The position numbers and the translations under genes were made by a program. A stretch of 64,000 nt of DNA from Liopterus haemorrhoidalis (taxonomy: Eukaryota; Arthropoda; Insecta; Coleoptera; Dytiscidae). The stretch lies in the NCBI GenBank assembly GCA_963971575.1, contig OZ020616.1:4050924-4114923 (forward strand). Direction: 5' to 3'. This document shows, one piece after another, positions 31,988-43,792 of this stretch. Under the pieces are notes generated by a model. That model ran no database searches, was not told the origin of the DNA, and saw only the letters and a list, made by a program, of their open reading frames with translations. Positions within the stretch are counted from its first letter, which is position 1. Each line of letters starts with the position of its first letter.

Positions 31988-32591
31988 TGGCGCGTCTACA
32001 TCGAGGCAACCTGGTAGCATGCGACATGTCGAACGGTCGCATGCTACCAACGTGCAGCGGTCTGATGGGAGCCGTGCGACATGTTGCTCGTTTCCGTTGC
32101 TTGGCGATAAACATCAAAGAGTTTTCGTGCGACACGCTACCAGTTCTGAAAGCCACATGTTCGCCATTTTGATATTTGATAGTTGTTATTATAGAAGTAT
32201 TTGTTTTTTAAATAAACTAGTGTTGTAAGCGTTGCTGTATCAAAAATTATTTAGCAACTTAAATTTATTTAAGATAAGTGAGTAAATATAAGTTTGGATA
32301 AAATAGAGTATGAGAAATATTGATAAAAATAATTAAGTAAGGTTATGTTTTTGTTATGGAATTAAAATTTGTTACAAAATAGTATAAATTAGCTTGATAT
32401 TATTTATAGTTATAAAATGTAATAATATTTTTGCGATCCGCCATATTTATTCAGTAAAGGGACAGATCTCGCAACAATAAACAGTAGCGCGCTCCCAGTG
32501 TTGGTGTAGACACTAGCTTGTCAATGCGACATGGTCTGACGGTCTCGTCAGACTTGTCGTATGCTACGATGTTGTCGCAATGTAGACGCGC
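31988..32591. mobile_element. S-family PIF/Harbinger-type MITE
   Basis: TGGCGCGTCTACAT and ATGTAGACGCGCCA are perfect inverted ends. Similarity continues inward (GTAGCATGCGACA / TGTCGTATGCTAC). TTA lies on both sides (31985-31987, 32592-32594). The overlapping 69-71-codon frames are shadows of the GC-rich ends. Confidence 0.8.
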
Positions 32592-32679
32592 CATTATATT
32601 CCTTCAGAAATACAACATAGTTTGATAAGTCGATTCAAAATGAAAGTTTTTTTTAACAAAATGCCAATACTAAAGCTTC

Positions 32680-33187
32680 CAGGGCTTCGAACCGTTATTT
32701 TTTTCGTTTCGGTTTTCGTTCCGGTTTAATTAAAAAAATATATATCGGTTCGGTTCCGGTTTTCGTTCCGGCAAAAATAACGTTTTTTTTCGGTTTTCGG
32801 TTCAGTTCCGAGTGATAAATTTGTAAATGCTTGTATTTGTATTAGAAATTTATTTTCTACTATAATTTAGTAGAACATTTTATTTCTTATTTCCATTCCA
32901 TCATACCAAGGTCGCTGCCAGGGAGGGATTCTTCGCGTTCACCCCCCCCCCCCCACCGAAATAATAGAAGCGCAATTTTTTACCTATCAGTTAAAAAAAT
33001 TACGATTTTTTTTCTCCTCATCAGTTTAAAAAATAATCTTAAATAAAATGTATTTTATATTCACTCACATAAACATTATCTGAACCGAAATAAACCGATA
33101 TTTTTTTTTCGGTTCAGTTCCGGTTTTCGCTCCGACAAAAATAACGTTTTTTTTCGGTTTTCGGTTCAGTTCCGGTTCGAAGCCCTG
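32680..33187. mobile_element. R-family hAT MITE
   Basis: CAGGGCTTCGAACCG and CGGTTCGAAGCCCTG are perfect 15-bp inverted ends. AAAGCTTC is a perfect 8-bp duplication (32672-32679, 33188-33195). Inside, TTTCGGTTTTCGGTTC-type repeats extend both arms. A C-run lies at 32941-32954. Confidence 0.9.
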
Positions 33188-33195
33188 AAAGCTTC

Positions 33196-33559
33196 ATTCA
33201 CACCCCTCGCGATTTAAGAAAAAAATTGGCAACTGAACACCACTAAGAATTTTATTTTTTGGCCTTTTGTTCCCCCCCTCAATTCTGGGCGCGCGTCTGT
33301 CTTGTATAATTCTTGAATATTATGTTTCTTATTACAAAATTAATTTCCTATTAAATAAATAAATTTCTTTTTGTAAAATAAAATAAGGAAGTTGCAACTT
33401 TCCAATTTCTTTAATAAAATATTATCTAATAGAAAACTGCAAGTTATACAGAGTATTTCTAATAGGAAAAACAGTCATTAATTATGTAAAGAGAAGTTTT
33501 AGTCATTAATATTCGTATTTATAACCAAAAAATAAGAATATTTGAACTGTTTTATTAAA
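33196..33559. other. no recognised feature
   Basis: AT-rich spacer between the R MITE and the foldback; no coding signal. Confidence 0.45.
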
Positions 33560-34770
33560 GGCTATAGCGGGATAAGATAGTGAAAACTGCACCGCTACAG
33601 AATTCCATTTTTATTTGACCATTCGAAAGTACTTGGTCGAAAACCCCCTCAAAAAAATTTTCAGCCCCCGAAACCCACTAGGGTGTTCTCTATGCGAAAA
33701 ACAACGTTTTTTCGACTTTTATTTTTCCTGGGCGCTTCTTTCATCCAAAAAATCTGAAAAAAATCACAGACGTGTGTTTCAGCACTACAAATAACCATGA
33801 ATTTTTTTCAGATTTTTTCGACTGAAACTAAGCTCAGGAAAAATCTTTGAAATTTTCAACGATTTTTTAGGTTATGTAAATAATGTTTGGCCAACTTTTA
33901 AGTACATACATTTTGTGTATTTTTTTTTCCCTCTTTCGAATGGCGGTGTTAGAATTGTCAGTTTCACGCCGGAACAAGCTCAAAAATCGAAAAAACTGTT
34001 TTTTTTTAAACTTTTTTCCCATTTTTTTCGCACATAACCTCAAAAAAACAATGGAGAAATGATTTTTCACACTTTTTTTTGGTACTGTTAAGTTCAAAAA
34101 TTCAAAAACCACCATTTTTGAATCACAGTGTACGCATAATTACGATAAAAACGTTTTTTTCCAACATTTTTCCCATTTTTTTAGCACATAACCTCAAAAA
34201 TCAACGGCAAAATGATTTTTCATGGTTTTTGAATTTTGGAACTTGACAGTACCAAAAAAAAGTGTGAAAATCATTTCTCCATTGTTTTTTTGAGGTTATG
34301 TGCGAAAAAAATTGGAAAAAAGTAAAAAAAAAACAGTTTTTTCGATTTTTGAGCTTGTTCCGGCGTGAAACTGACAATTCTAACACCACCATTCGAAAGA
34401 GGGGGAAAAAATACACAAAATGTATGTACTTAAAAGTTGGCCAAACATTATTTACATAACCTAAAAAATCGTTGAAAATTTCAAAGATTTTTCCTGAGCT
34501 TAGTTTCAGTCGAAAAAATCTGGTTAAAAATCTGGTTATTTGTAGTGCTGAAACACACGTCTGTGAATTTTTTCAGATTTTTTGGATGAAAGAAGCGCCC
34601 AGGAAAAATAAAAGTCGAAAAAACGTTGTTTTTCGCATAGAGAACACCCTAGTGGGTTTCGGGGGCTGAAAATTTTTTTGAGGGGGTTTTCGACCAATTA
34701 CTTTCGAATGGTCAAATAAAAATGGAATTCTGGAGCGGTGCAGTTTTCACTATCTTATCCCGCTATAGCC
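33560..34770. mobile_element. N-family long foldback (arms about 550 bp)
   Basis: GGCTATAGCGGGATAAGATA at the left is the complement of TATCTTATCCCGCTATAGCC at the right. The arms stay nearly identical to about 34111 and from about 34223, with a spacer of about 110 bp. Flanks TTTTATTAAA and TTTATGTAAA match at 7 of 10, suggestive of a long duplication. Plus-strand copies of AGCACATAACCTCAAAAATC in the spacer duplicate part of the left arm. No protein is encoded. Confidence 0.85.
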
Positions 34771-35086
34771 TTTATGTAAACATTTTATTGATAAAGGAGT
34801 TATATAAAATTTGAACTTGCATTTTAAATGGAAATATCTTTTTACTTTATGTTTTATTATGTAATTGATATAATTTTTTTTTAATTTTTAAAACAAAAAT
34901 TGCCTTTGAAATATTATATATCAAAAATCAACCCCCACCCTCGATTTTGGAGTACTTGGTGCAGTTGATGCAAGATTAATTGTGACGTCCTGGATTATGC
35001 GGAATAATCCCGAAAATTTGTCCTGCAACGCAAAATGTCCCGGATTGAATATGCTACCTTCAAATTTACTTATATATGGTACACGG
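34771..35086. other. unassigned; CCGGGAC-type patch
   Basis: 34990-35055 (CGGAATAATCCCGAAAATTT, AATGTCCCGGATTGAAT) resembles the inner end of Z. GTACACGG at its end is the target duplicated by E3. Confidence 0.4.
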
Positions 35087-35916
35087 TAGAGATGGGAATT
35101 TCGGCTCAGTTTGCGGAACCGGATCAGTGGAGGTCGTTCAGTTTGTTGAGCCGGTTCATTGATCCGGCTTAGTGATCCGTTTAAGTAAACATGTTTCCGA
35201 GACACAAGTCGGTCGTTAGTTCGTAAGGTAGAACGTCGCTTAGAGCCGGCTCTTGCTTAGAGCTGGTTCTTGTAATATATGAACTGTAAACATGATCCCG
35301 AGACACAGGTCGGTCGGTCGTTCGGTAGTAGGTAGAACGTCGCTTAGAGCCGCCTCTTGCTTAGAGCCGGTTCTTGTAATATATGAACTGTAAACATGAT
35401 CCTGAGACACAGGTCAGTCAGTTGTCGGTCGTTCACTCGTAGGTAGAACGTCGCTTAGCCCTGGCTCTTATCTAACATTTTTGAAACAAACAATTCACTT
35501 TATGTAGCTACTGTATTTTAAACCTGATGTGTTAAGTTTATGGCGATGTTTATTGCCCTTATAAATCGGACATCTGGGATTTGGGCAATATTTTTAATAT
35601 TTTTATATAGTATGGTTGTAAGAAAATACAGACTAAGCCTATTAGTTTCAAATAAATTGCCCTACAAATTGATGACAAAATACACTTTATGATAATACAT
35701 TACATGCCGAGTTCTCGCGAAGTTCAACATGACATCGATCCAGATCGGGATCACTCCGGTCACAGCTCACAATCGCCCGACCAATCGTATCCTTGAAACT
35801 TGAAACTATACAGTGAGCCGTGAGCCGGCTCATTTTAATTTGGTGAACCGTGTCACTTCGGTCAGTGTACTGAGCCGACTCAGTGAGCCGGTTCATTCAT
35901 GAACGACCAATCTCTA
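35087..35916 (+). mobile_element. E-family hAT MITE E3
   Basis: TAGAGATGGG at the left, CCAATCTCTA at the right. Flanks GTACACGG (35079-35086) and GTACACAG (35917-35924) match at 7 of 8. About three minisatellite units. Confidence 0.85.
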
Positions 35917-36142
35917 GTACACAGCAAAAAAATCATAAGTGTAAAAGTTCATTATCAGTTTGGTTAAAATTTTAATGTTAAAACTTACATTTAAAAAAAG
36001 TAAAAGGTTCACTATTTTTAACCAAATCACGGTGATTTGGTTAGTGAAGATTTACACGGTGTAAATCTTCATTTATTCAGATAGTGTTATTTTTATGAAA
36101 TATTAGTATTTCAGTGTTAAAATTTTATTTTTAAGCTTTCCA

Positions 36143-36470
36143 CATCAATGTTATCAGTTAGTCAACTTTTGGTAAAATCGGTGATCTAGAAATGAAAGAT
36201 TTTACATATTGGTTTCAAGATTTTTGCGGATGTTTCGGAACAGCGAAATATTTCAAGAAAAATTAGTTAACAAAAACTGCTTCAAGCAATTATTATTTAA
36301 CAATATTTTATTTGAGACATTTTTTTTCATATTTTTGCGATATTATTTCTAAGTAGCTATTTATCATACGGTATATGTAATGTTTCCATGATTATTGTAA
36401 ATAATTTCTTTGTCAAAAATTATTTTGTTTAATTACTTTGTGATGGCGGTCGGTCTGTGGTGGACACAGC
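36143..36470 (-). mobile_element. B-family fragment B7, divergent
   Basis: GTCAACTTTTGGTAAAATCG to GATGGCGGTCGGTCTGTGG and GACACAGC. It starts after the microsatellite and is the most diverged B copy. Confidence 0.6.
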
Positions 36471-36945
36471 TATTTTTTTTTTCTTCATATTTTTGCTTCA
36501 TTTTTATTATAGTAATAATACTTATTAAGTATTTATGTCAAGCAATTAAATATTACATATAGACATATAGATTTTGTATTTTTTTATTTTATTGTAGCTG
36601 ATGACGACCCCATTTTCGTTGATCGAAACGTCTATATGTAATTTGTAATTGCTTGACAATAAACATTTGAAAATTTGGCTTTACATAATTAATGTTTTTC
36701 TCGTGAAAAGTGCGCCGTAGCTTAAAAAGTTTGGGAAACTCTGCTATATACAATGATTGATTTTGCGCGCACCCGTAATATGTAACATTATTACTTTTTA
36801 TATTTGCAAGTAAGTCTATTTTATAAATATTTTTTTTTAAACATTGTTTCTGTATTAAAAATAAATTTAATTCGATGTAATAATTTTGTAATACAATTTC
36901 TTCTAGGCTTTGAAAATGATTCAGAGAGAATCGAAACTAGTAAGC
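36471..36945. other. unassigned; possible LINE tail and hAT end
   Basis: 36595-36670 (GACGACCCCATTTTCGTTGA, CAATAAACATTTGAAA) looks like a 3' untranslated end. 36703-36742 (CGTGAAAAGTGCGCCGTAGC, TTTGGGAAACTCTG) looks like a hAT end. Confidence 0.35.
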
Positions 36946-37262
36946 AAATAATAGTATATTCTGTTACAAAGTTGGATGAGAAAATTCGATGCGAGTGGAA
37001 CATTCCGAGCGCGAGCCTCAGGCGAGCGTGAGGAACCACGAGCAACGAATTTTCTCATTCCAACCGAGTCACAGACCCTACTTTCTCAACGACCACCAAA
37101 AAGAAAAATAAATTAACAAATAATTATTTTAACAAACATTTTATCTTAACAAATAATTTATATTACATAACAAATTAATCAATTAAACTATTTTTTTATT
37201 TATTATTTGTTTAATTTTAATTTAATTTGCCGCACCTCGGCCACTATTTTAGGTTAGGAAGA
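36946..37262 (-). repeat. C-family repeat C2
   Basis: Contains the hairpin GAGAAAATTCGATGC / GCAACGAATTTTCTC around CGAGCGCGAGCCTCAGGCG (36960-37076). It is truncated after TTTTAGGTTAGGAA. Confidence 0.7.
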
Positions 37263-37371
37263 GGTTTAGAAACGAAGACCTTTTCTTTTAGGTCCACTTG
37301 AAATTTAGAAGTTAAGACCTTTTTTAGGGTTTTGTAGGTATGACCAAAAAACCCTTATACCGTCATTTGTC

Positions 37372-37465
<94 letters not shown>

Positions 37466-37466
37466 T
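37372..37466. repeat. (GTCT)n microsatellite, about 23 units
   Basis: Perfect tetranucleotide run inside A7. In other A copies the tract has 2-7 units. Confidence 0.95.
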
Positions 37467-37939
37467 GGTAAAAATTGTAGCCAAACGGCTAAACCTAGAG
37501 AGTTGAAATTTGGCATGCTTATACAACTCTTTGACCCACACATAGGAAAAATACTAAAACATCTAAAAAACATATCCCCCTAACAATATAAACAAAAAGG
37601 TGCTCATCAAAAAAAAAATATTTTTTTTACATTCTGAGTAGGGTATCAAATGAAAGCCCTTAGTACGTGGATTAACGATCAAAATTTTATTTTTGCAAAA
37701 TAAATTATTTTGATGCGATTTTTGCCAAAATTGTGCAAAAATATTTTTGTCCCACACCCTGTAGCCCAGATGGTTTAAACTAAAAATCTGAAAAAATTCT
37801 AAGTAATGTATATTGGTGTGAACCGGAATAGTACAACAGGAATTTTTGATCAGAGTATGTTTTCGGAAAATAACGCATTTTTTGTGTTTTTAACTAAAAT
37901 ATGTTAAATATTTAATTCGCTATGTAACACTTCAGATAA

Positions 37940-38018
37940 GAAACTCTGGTAGCTCAGATGGTTTCGTATCGCACTTTGTAAATTGCAGTGCGAACGTTGC
38001 AGAGTTCGAATCCTGTTA
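37940..38018 (+). other. tRNA-like cassette inside A7
   Basis: CTCTGGTAGCTCAGATGG is an excellent A-box; GCAGAGTTCGAATCCTG an excellent B-box, followed by a long T-run. GCACTTTGTAAATTGCAGTGC between them forms a stem. The most tRNA-like of the set. Confidence 0.65.
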
Positions 38019-38651
38019 ATTTTATTTTTTTCTTTTTTTTTTTTTGCATTTCTATTTTGTTTAAATTATTTTGTCAAAATTCTAGTAATATTTTGGTAAA
38101 TGTTGCATTTATTTTTTAAAAGCGTAAATTTAATAACCAGTGGGAAGTGTTGAAATTATAATTTAATTCTGTTTGACGAATTCAGAGGGCGTGACTTAAT
38201 GATACAAGCAACCAATGGAAGCCGTAGGCGCAATTTTAAAAATCTTACTGAACCTTGCTGTATAAATAAAATACTGTACATATTCAGAAACTTAAATAAT
38301 GGTATTAGGCATTCGAATTAAAATTCATAAAAAAATATTTTGACATAAAATTTGTTTTGGCATCCCAAATAATCATCATTCAGTTACTAAATACCTGCAA
38401 AACCCAGAAATGTGTGAAGATTCACACTTCACATCAATTTTTTAAGGTTTCACTTAAAATTTAGAAGGAAGGACCTTCACTTCTAAATTTCAAGTGAAGA
38501 CCTTTTTTTTAGGTTTTCACTTAAAATTTTGCCCTCTCTGGAGGCGCTTCATTAAATCTTGCATAAGGGCGCTAAAGACCCTCACTCCGGCCCTGCATAG
38601 AATATAAACACTGGTTTTTCTTTATTCCACTATATGCGTAGATATATAGAA

Positions 38652-39200
38652 TAGTATATTTTGTAACAAGGTTGGAATGAGAAAATTCGGTGCGAGTGGA
38701 ACATTTCGAGCGCGAGCCGCAGGCGAGCGTGAGGAACCACGAGCATCGAATTTTCTCTTCCAACCGAGTCACAGACCCTACTTTGTCCACGACCACCAGA
38801 AAGAAAAAAAAATTAACAAATAATTATTCTAACAAACATTTTATCTTAACTTATAATTTATATTACATAACAAATTAATCAATTAAACTTATTTTTTAAT
38901 TTATTGTTTAATTTTAATTTAATTTGCCGCACATCGGCCTCTATTTCAGTACTTTTTAAGAAGTTATGTTGCATTTATTTAATGTAAACATTGCATATAT
39001 CTTAATGTAACCCTACAAAAACAAAAGACAACAAGTATGGAATGGTTATTCCATAACAAGTGATGGAATGAAATACACGCAAAATGCATAAGAAGATAAG
39101 TGCTTTAGAATAACATTCCAACTCTTGTGTGTTAGAATATTAACTTTCTGTAGTTAAAATTGGTTTTACAATTGTTAAATTCTATAGTGGTCGTGGAGAA
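38652..39200 (-). repeat. C-family repeat C3, complete
   Basis: Full-length match to C1, from TAGTATATTTTGTAACAAGG to TATAGTGGTCGTGGAGAAAA. The hairpin is at 38660-38777. Confidence 0.75.
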
Positions 39201-39587
39201 AATATGTTTTAACTATTTGACAAGAAAAGAACTTGGTTTTATTAGACCGATACCCCAAAAAATTAATACTTAACCAAACCATTTAATACGGTCAAAGAAT
39301 CTATTTATACAAAAAATAGATTGTTTACAACTTTATTTAATATGTTTATATTTTTAATTGTCTAGTTTTGGTATTGCCCTTCGTTGATCCGATAAAATGT
39401 TCTATAAGAGTTTTTAAATTCCAACGCAAACAATTATTTTGCAATATTGCAAAAGATGTCGAGTGAGCAGAATATAAACATTTGTACTTATAATATTGCA
39501 AATGTTGCAACGTTACTTGTAACATTGACATTCGCAAAACAGGACCGGTAGAAGGGGCAGAATTTGATGTAAACGGAGAAAAAAATC
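39201..39587. other. no recognised feature
   Basis: AT-rich sequence without coding or shared-repeat signal. Confidence 0.45.
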
Positions 39588-39735
39588 ATGTGATGTGTGT
39601 TTTTTTACACATTTCAGGATTTCGTACGTATATAGTAAGCGATACCGAAAATCCTAACAATGTTTGCTATAATCATATCAAATAAAACAATATTTCGAAA
39701 ATTACTTATCGTCTGTTAATTTTTAGCAAGGGCGA
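39588..39735 (-). mobile_element. A-family right-end fragment
   Basis: TGTGATGTGTGTTTTTTTAC, CATTTCAGGATTTCGTACG, and later CTTATCGTCTGTTAATTTTT; the complement of the 15110/25257 sub-type, decayed. Confidence 0.5.
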
Positions 39736-39880
39736 CTATTATGTAAGGGTAAATTGTCCATCCCCTTCCCCCCAGAAAAAACTTATTTTAAATCTTAACA
39801 TTTTTAAATTTTATTTAAAGATGTTGCGATCCTTGTTAGAAATCTTTTAAATCTTTAACAGCTTTTCTCTTAATGTCTTT

Positions 39881-40350
39881 TTACTTGCCCGAGCTTAATA
39901 TATAAGGGGCAAGTATTGTAATCGCGAAAATTTTTGATGTCGAGATTTTGACGGATGACCACGTTTCATGGTCCAGGGAATCCAAAAAACCTATTTCGAA
40001 GTGCCGTCCGTATGTGTGTGTGTCTGTGTGTATACACGATAACTCAAAAACGGTTGTACTTAAAGAGTTCGTTCTGGTACTAAAAAATTCTCCTAATAAT
40101 TGGGAAGAACCCTATTGTTTTTTATTAAAATCCGAAACCGGAAACGGAAGTTATTAAACTTTAAAATTTTAAAAAATTCGTAGCTAGTAAACCAAGCCTT
40201 GGACTAAAAATTGTATAGGACATAATATGATGTATTTTTGAATATTTACCTAAATGTTTTTTTAATTTAAAAAAAAAAATTATGTATTTTTTTTATTATT
40301 TTTTTTATGGGAGGGCAAGTCTAGCGGAGGTCTCCCTTCGCCACTGGTTT
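39881..40350 (-). mobile_element. W-family element W1
   Basis: ACTTGCCCGAGCTTAATATA and TAAGGGGCAAGT form a terminal hairpin. Body: GATGACCACGTTTCATGGTC, a (GTGTGTCT)n tract, and ACGATAACTCAAAAACGG. It ends GGGAGGGCAAGTCTAGCGG. The layout parallels the B end (TATATAAGGG-GTATTGT), suggesting relatedness. Confidence 0.65.
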
Positions 40351-40695
40351 GTCATATATTTATTGTATAATGTCGGCAAGAATATTTTGACCACTGGCTG
40401 ATTTTTTTTTTTTTTTCTAAATTTATTCTATAGTACACAACTTTTGATTCACAGTGGTGCCTGTCCCTTGGGGTATAAATATTTATTTTTCAAATTAATA
40501 TAAAATTTTTTATTTTGTTTTTGTAATTGGTATTCTTACTTTTTGTAACTGCAAATATTTTGCGAAATAAAGATTATATTATTTGTAACTGTTATTTCTA
40601 ATCGTGAAAATAAATATTATTATTATTATCAAATCGGTTAGGGTAAAAGGGGAGGTTCGTTCGACGCTCCAATTCTATGAACCTGCCAATAAGAT
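40351..40695. other. unassigned; possible LINE tail
   Basis: 40450-40635 has GTGGTGCCTGTCCCTTGGGG, AATAAAGATT and a terminal TATTATTATTATTATCAAA, which could be a 3' untranslated end with a trinucleotide tail. Confidence 0.4.
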
Positions 40696-41460
40696 TTAGC
40701 TGTGGCCACCACAGGACCGACCGCCATCACAAAGTACTTGTATAAAATACATTCTAGCAGCAGAGTAGAAATAACTTGGTCTAATACTTTCTAACAGAGA
40801 TATTATTAATCATGACCATGGAAACGTTACACATAAGTATGAAAAAATTGATACTATCAGATCAATTCTGTAAAAATTTACTGTGTATAGTAACGTTACT
40901 ACAAGATAAAATGTTATAAAAAGTATAATGACTTTCATTCATGATAGTAACTGACCTTGCTCATAGGGACAAATTTAGTTACAATGATAATATTAACTGA
41001 GTTACAGAATTGGTCTGTTTATATGAAAAAATAGAAAATTTCTAAAAGTTTTTCGTTTTATCAAAAAATATCTCAAATAAATGTTGTTAGTTATTGCTTT
41101 TGTAGCGACTTTTGTTAATTTTTTTTGTTTTTTGAAATATTTTTCTGTATTATGAAATATTCGCAAAAATCTTAATATCGACACGAGTAAACTCCCATTT
41201 CTAGTCAACCGATTTTTACCAAAAGTTGATCAACTTGTGCCATTGCTGTCAAAAACTTAAATATGAAGTTTCATAAAAATCCTTTTAGCCGAATTTTCTC
41301 TGCACGTGTACACAGACAGACGGACGGACGGACAGTATGCTAAAAATAGTCAAAACGTTATGTAGAGACCTCAATTCGTGAATCTCCATCGAAATCTCGA
41401 AATGTCAAAAACGGTATGATCAAAATACCTCCCTTATATATGTTGGCGGTCGGTAAAAAT
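40696..41460 (+). mobile_element. B-family element B8 with an inserted MITE
   Basis: TTAGCTGTGGCCACCACAGG to TATATGTTGGCGGTCGGT. The microsatellite is short (CAGACAGACGGACGGACGG). A 160-bp insertion lies at 40858-41017. Confidence 0.75.
40858..41017. mobile_element. 160-bp MITE inside B8
   Basis: CAGATCAATTCTGTAA and TTACAGAATTGGTCTG are inverted (15 of 16). TATGAAAAAAT occurs on both sides, so the host site is duplicated. Confidence 0.6.
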
Positions 41461-43280
41461 TCGGTGTACCATATCTCACAGGTCAATAGCGCCTAACAAA
41501 GGGTTAATATCTCATAAATGACATTCTTCTACTCGCAAAATACTGACATACATTGTATATCATGTGTTATCCATATTAAATTTTAATAATTGAGACTTTG
41601 CGTGATTTGTTTTTAATGGGGGTGCAACAGGTGTATAAGAAAACATGGGAAAACATACCTAAGGATGACATTTCAGAAGATCCATCTGACATAGGTCCAG
41701 GACGCAAATTGCTCCAACCCCCAAAGTCCGCCCTCCGCATGCACCGCCTCCAGATTAGCTACAACTACCGCCGCACATCTCCTAATATGCACTAACGTAA
41801 ATACGTCTCTAATTACGCGCCAATTTCAGATTATTTTGTTTATTCATAAAAATATACTTGTTTATAACTGTAAACTCTAATAAATCACAGAACATTGCAT
41901 AAAAAATTAATTTTAAAGCTTATATTTAGAGGACGGAAAGTTTTACACTTAGAAAATACACGATTAATCCTTTATAAGTTTTGTACACAGTAATTTGAAA
42001 CGTTTCCTCATTTTTTTACACTGTTATTTTGACACGTTTCATTCACTTCACTTATAATATTTGTTCAAAAGTTCACTTTTTATTAATTATTAATCACAAA
42101 TTTTGGTAACTATTGTTTTAATACTTATTGTAAACACGTTTAAACTTTTTCTTGAATGTAAATACTTTTGAATTTACATGTATTTTGATTGGTGTGTGGC
42201 ACGGCCGGTAATAAAGAACGTAACGTGACCACACAGCGACAGTGTTTGCCGGCAACTAGCGTAACGGTAAACAGTGTACTACGAATACAGCTACAATCCT
42301 TCGTCAGCCAGGTATAAAGTAGGGCAGTGACTGATGCTTACGATGGACTGTAGGCCAGTAGTTGCGAAGTAGTGGGACTGTTTTAATACTGGGTGGGGGA
42401 CCTCTGATATCCTCTCACCCGTACACCAATGTTTCACGGAAAGATTCTATTATAATTTTAATAAAAATTCGCCAAAACTACTTTACACGATTCATACTTA
42501 AATGGTATTAAAACTATCACTCATGTTATTATTATAAATATTTAAACAGTTTGAAGAGATACAGTTATTTTAAATTGTACTTTACTCGGAAATACTTTCG
42601 ATTTTATTATTTAACAGTTAATTATTATTTTCAAGAAAGTAAATGGGATTGACGTAAAATTTATGGTAAATATAAAACAGTGCACTTTTGTTTTTTATTT
42701 TCCAATTTAGGTTCTTACTTTACGACAGTGGCGGCTCGTGACAATATTGAGTGGTAGGGCCAATCCCCCCCTCCCATTTTACAAAGTTTTGAATCAGCTC
42801 AGCTTGCAGTAATTTATTACCTCGTTTAGTAACGATTAAAAAAACACAGACACAAAAATTTGAATGTAAACAAATTGATAAGTCATTTAAAAGTGAAAAA
42901 TGCAGTACTTATCTACCTAAATATGGATACTTAAATAAAATGGAAGTGACCTTTTCGATTGAGAGATGTCCTTTTCGATTGTGGAATTCATTATAATACG
43001 TTTTTGCCAATCGCCGCGTTACCATAACAACTCGAGCTACCAATGCTTGCAGCACATTGTATATCATAAAATGTAGACCAGTGGCATTCAACCTGTGTTC
43101 CGCGGAACCCTGGGGTTTCGTGGAACGTCCTCAGGGTTTCCGCAACTTTAATTAAATGGTTTTATTCTGTTCTAGTGACGGCTTAGATTTTGGTAAATTT
43201 TGCGCCTTGGCAAATAAATTAATTTAACATAAAATAACGTCCTTTTTTTCTTTTTCAATTAATGTCAGGAGGGCCTTCTT
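41461..43280. other. unassigned; GC bump at 42190-42430
   Basis: A short frame at 41598-41795 has no recognised motif. 42190-42430 is GC-richer (GGCACGGCCGGTAATAAAG, GCCGGCAACTAGCGTAACGG) and might hold a regulatory region or old TE. 43080-43135 has hAT-like CCGCGGAACCCTGGGG. Confidence 0.35.
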
Positions 43281-43792
43281 TTTACTTGCCCGACCTTAAT
43301 ATATAAGGGGCAAGTATTGTAATCGCGAAAATTTTCGATGTCCAGATTTTGACTGATGACCACGTTTCATGGTCCAGGGAATCCAAAAAACCTATTTTCG
43401 AAGTGCCGTCCGTATGTGTGTGTGTCTGTGTGTCTGTGTGTCTGTGTGTCTATGTGTCTGTGTGTCTGTGTGTATACACGATAACTCAAAAACGGTTTAA
43501 CTTAAAGAGTTCGTTCTGGTACTAAAAAATTCTCCTAATAATTGGGAAGAACCCTATTGTTTTTTATTAAAATCCGAAACCGGAAACGGAAGTTATTAAA
43601 CTTTAAAATTTAATAAAATTCGTAACTAGTAAACCAAGCCTTGGACAAAAATTTGTATACAGCATTATTTTTGAAGATTTACCTAAATCTTCTTTTAAAT
43701 TTTTAAATTTTTTTTTTTTTTTTATGTATGTTTTTTAGTATTATTTTTTTATGGGAGGGCAAGTGTAGCGGAGGTGTCCCTTCGCCACTGGT
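43281..43792 (-). mobile_element. W-family element W2
   Basis: Near-identical to W1, with a longer (GTGTGTCT)n tract (43414-43476). Confidence 0.7.

Larger units (their letters stand above)
37326..38442 (+). mobile_element. A-family element A7, complete
   Basis: Canonical start and end with the longest (GTCT)n of the window. Flanking direct motif: AAATTTAGAAGTTAAGACC, then T-run, on the left, and AAATTTAGAAGGAAGGACC and GTGAAGACCTTTTTTTT on the right. It is non-coding; frames across the microsatellite are artefacts. Confidence 0.8.

Noticed and set aside
31947..32228. Overlapping frames of about 70 codons on both strands
   Set aside because: They fall in the GC-rich inverted end of the S MITE and have no recognised motif.
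37305..37573. Frames with TDRQTDRQ repeats, also near 7249, 14134, 15183, 48046
   Set aside because: Translations of (GTCT)n microsatellites in A and B elements.
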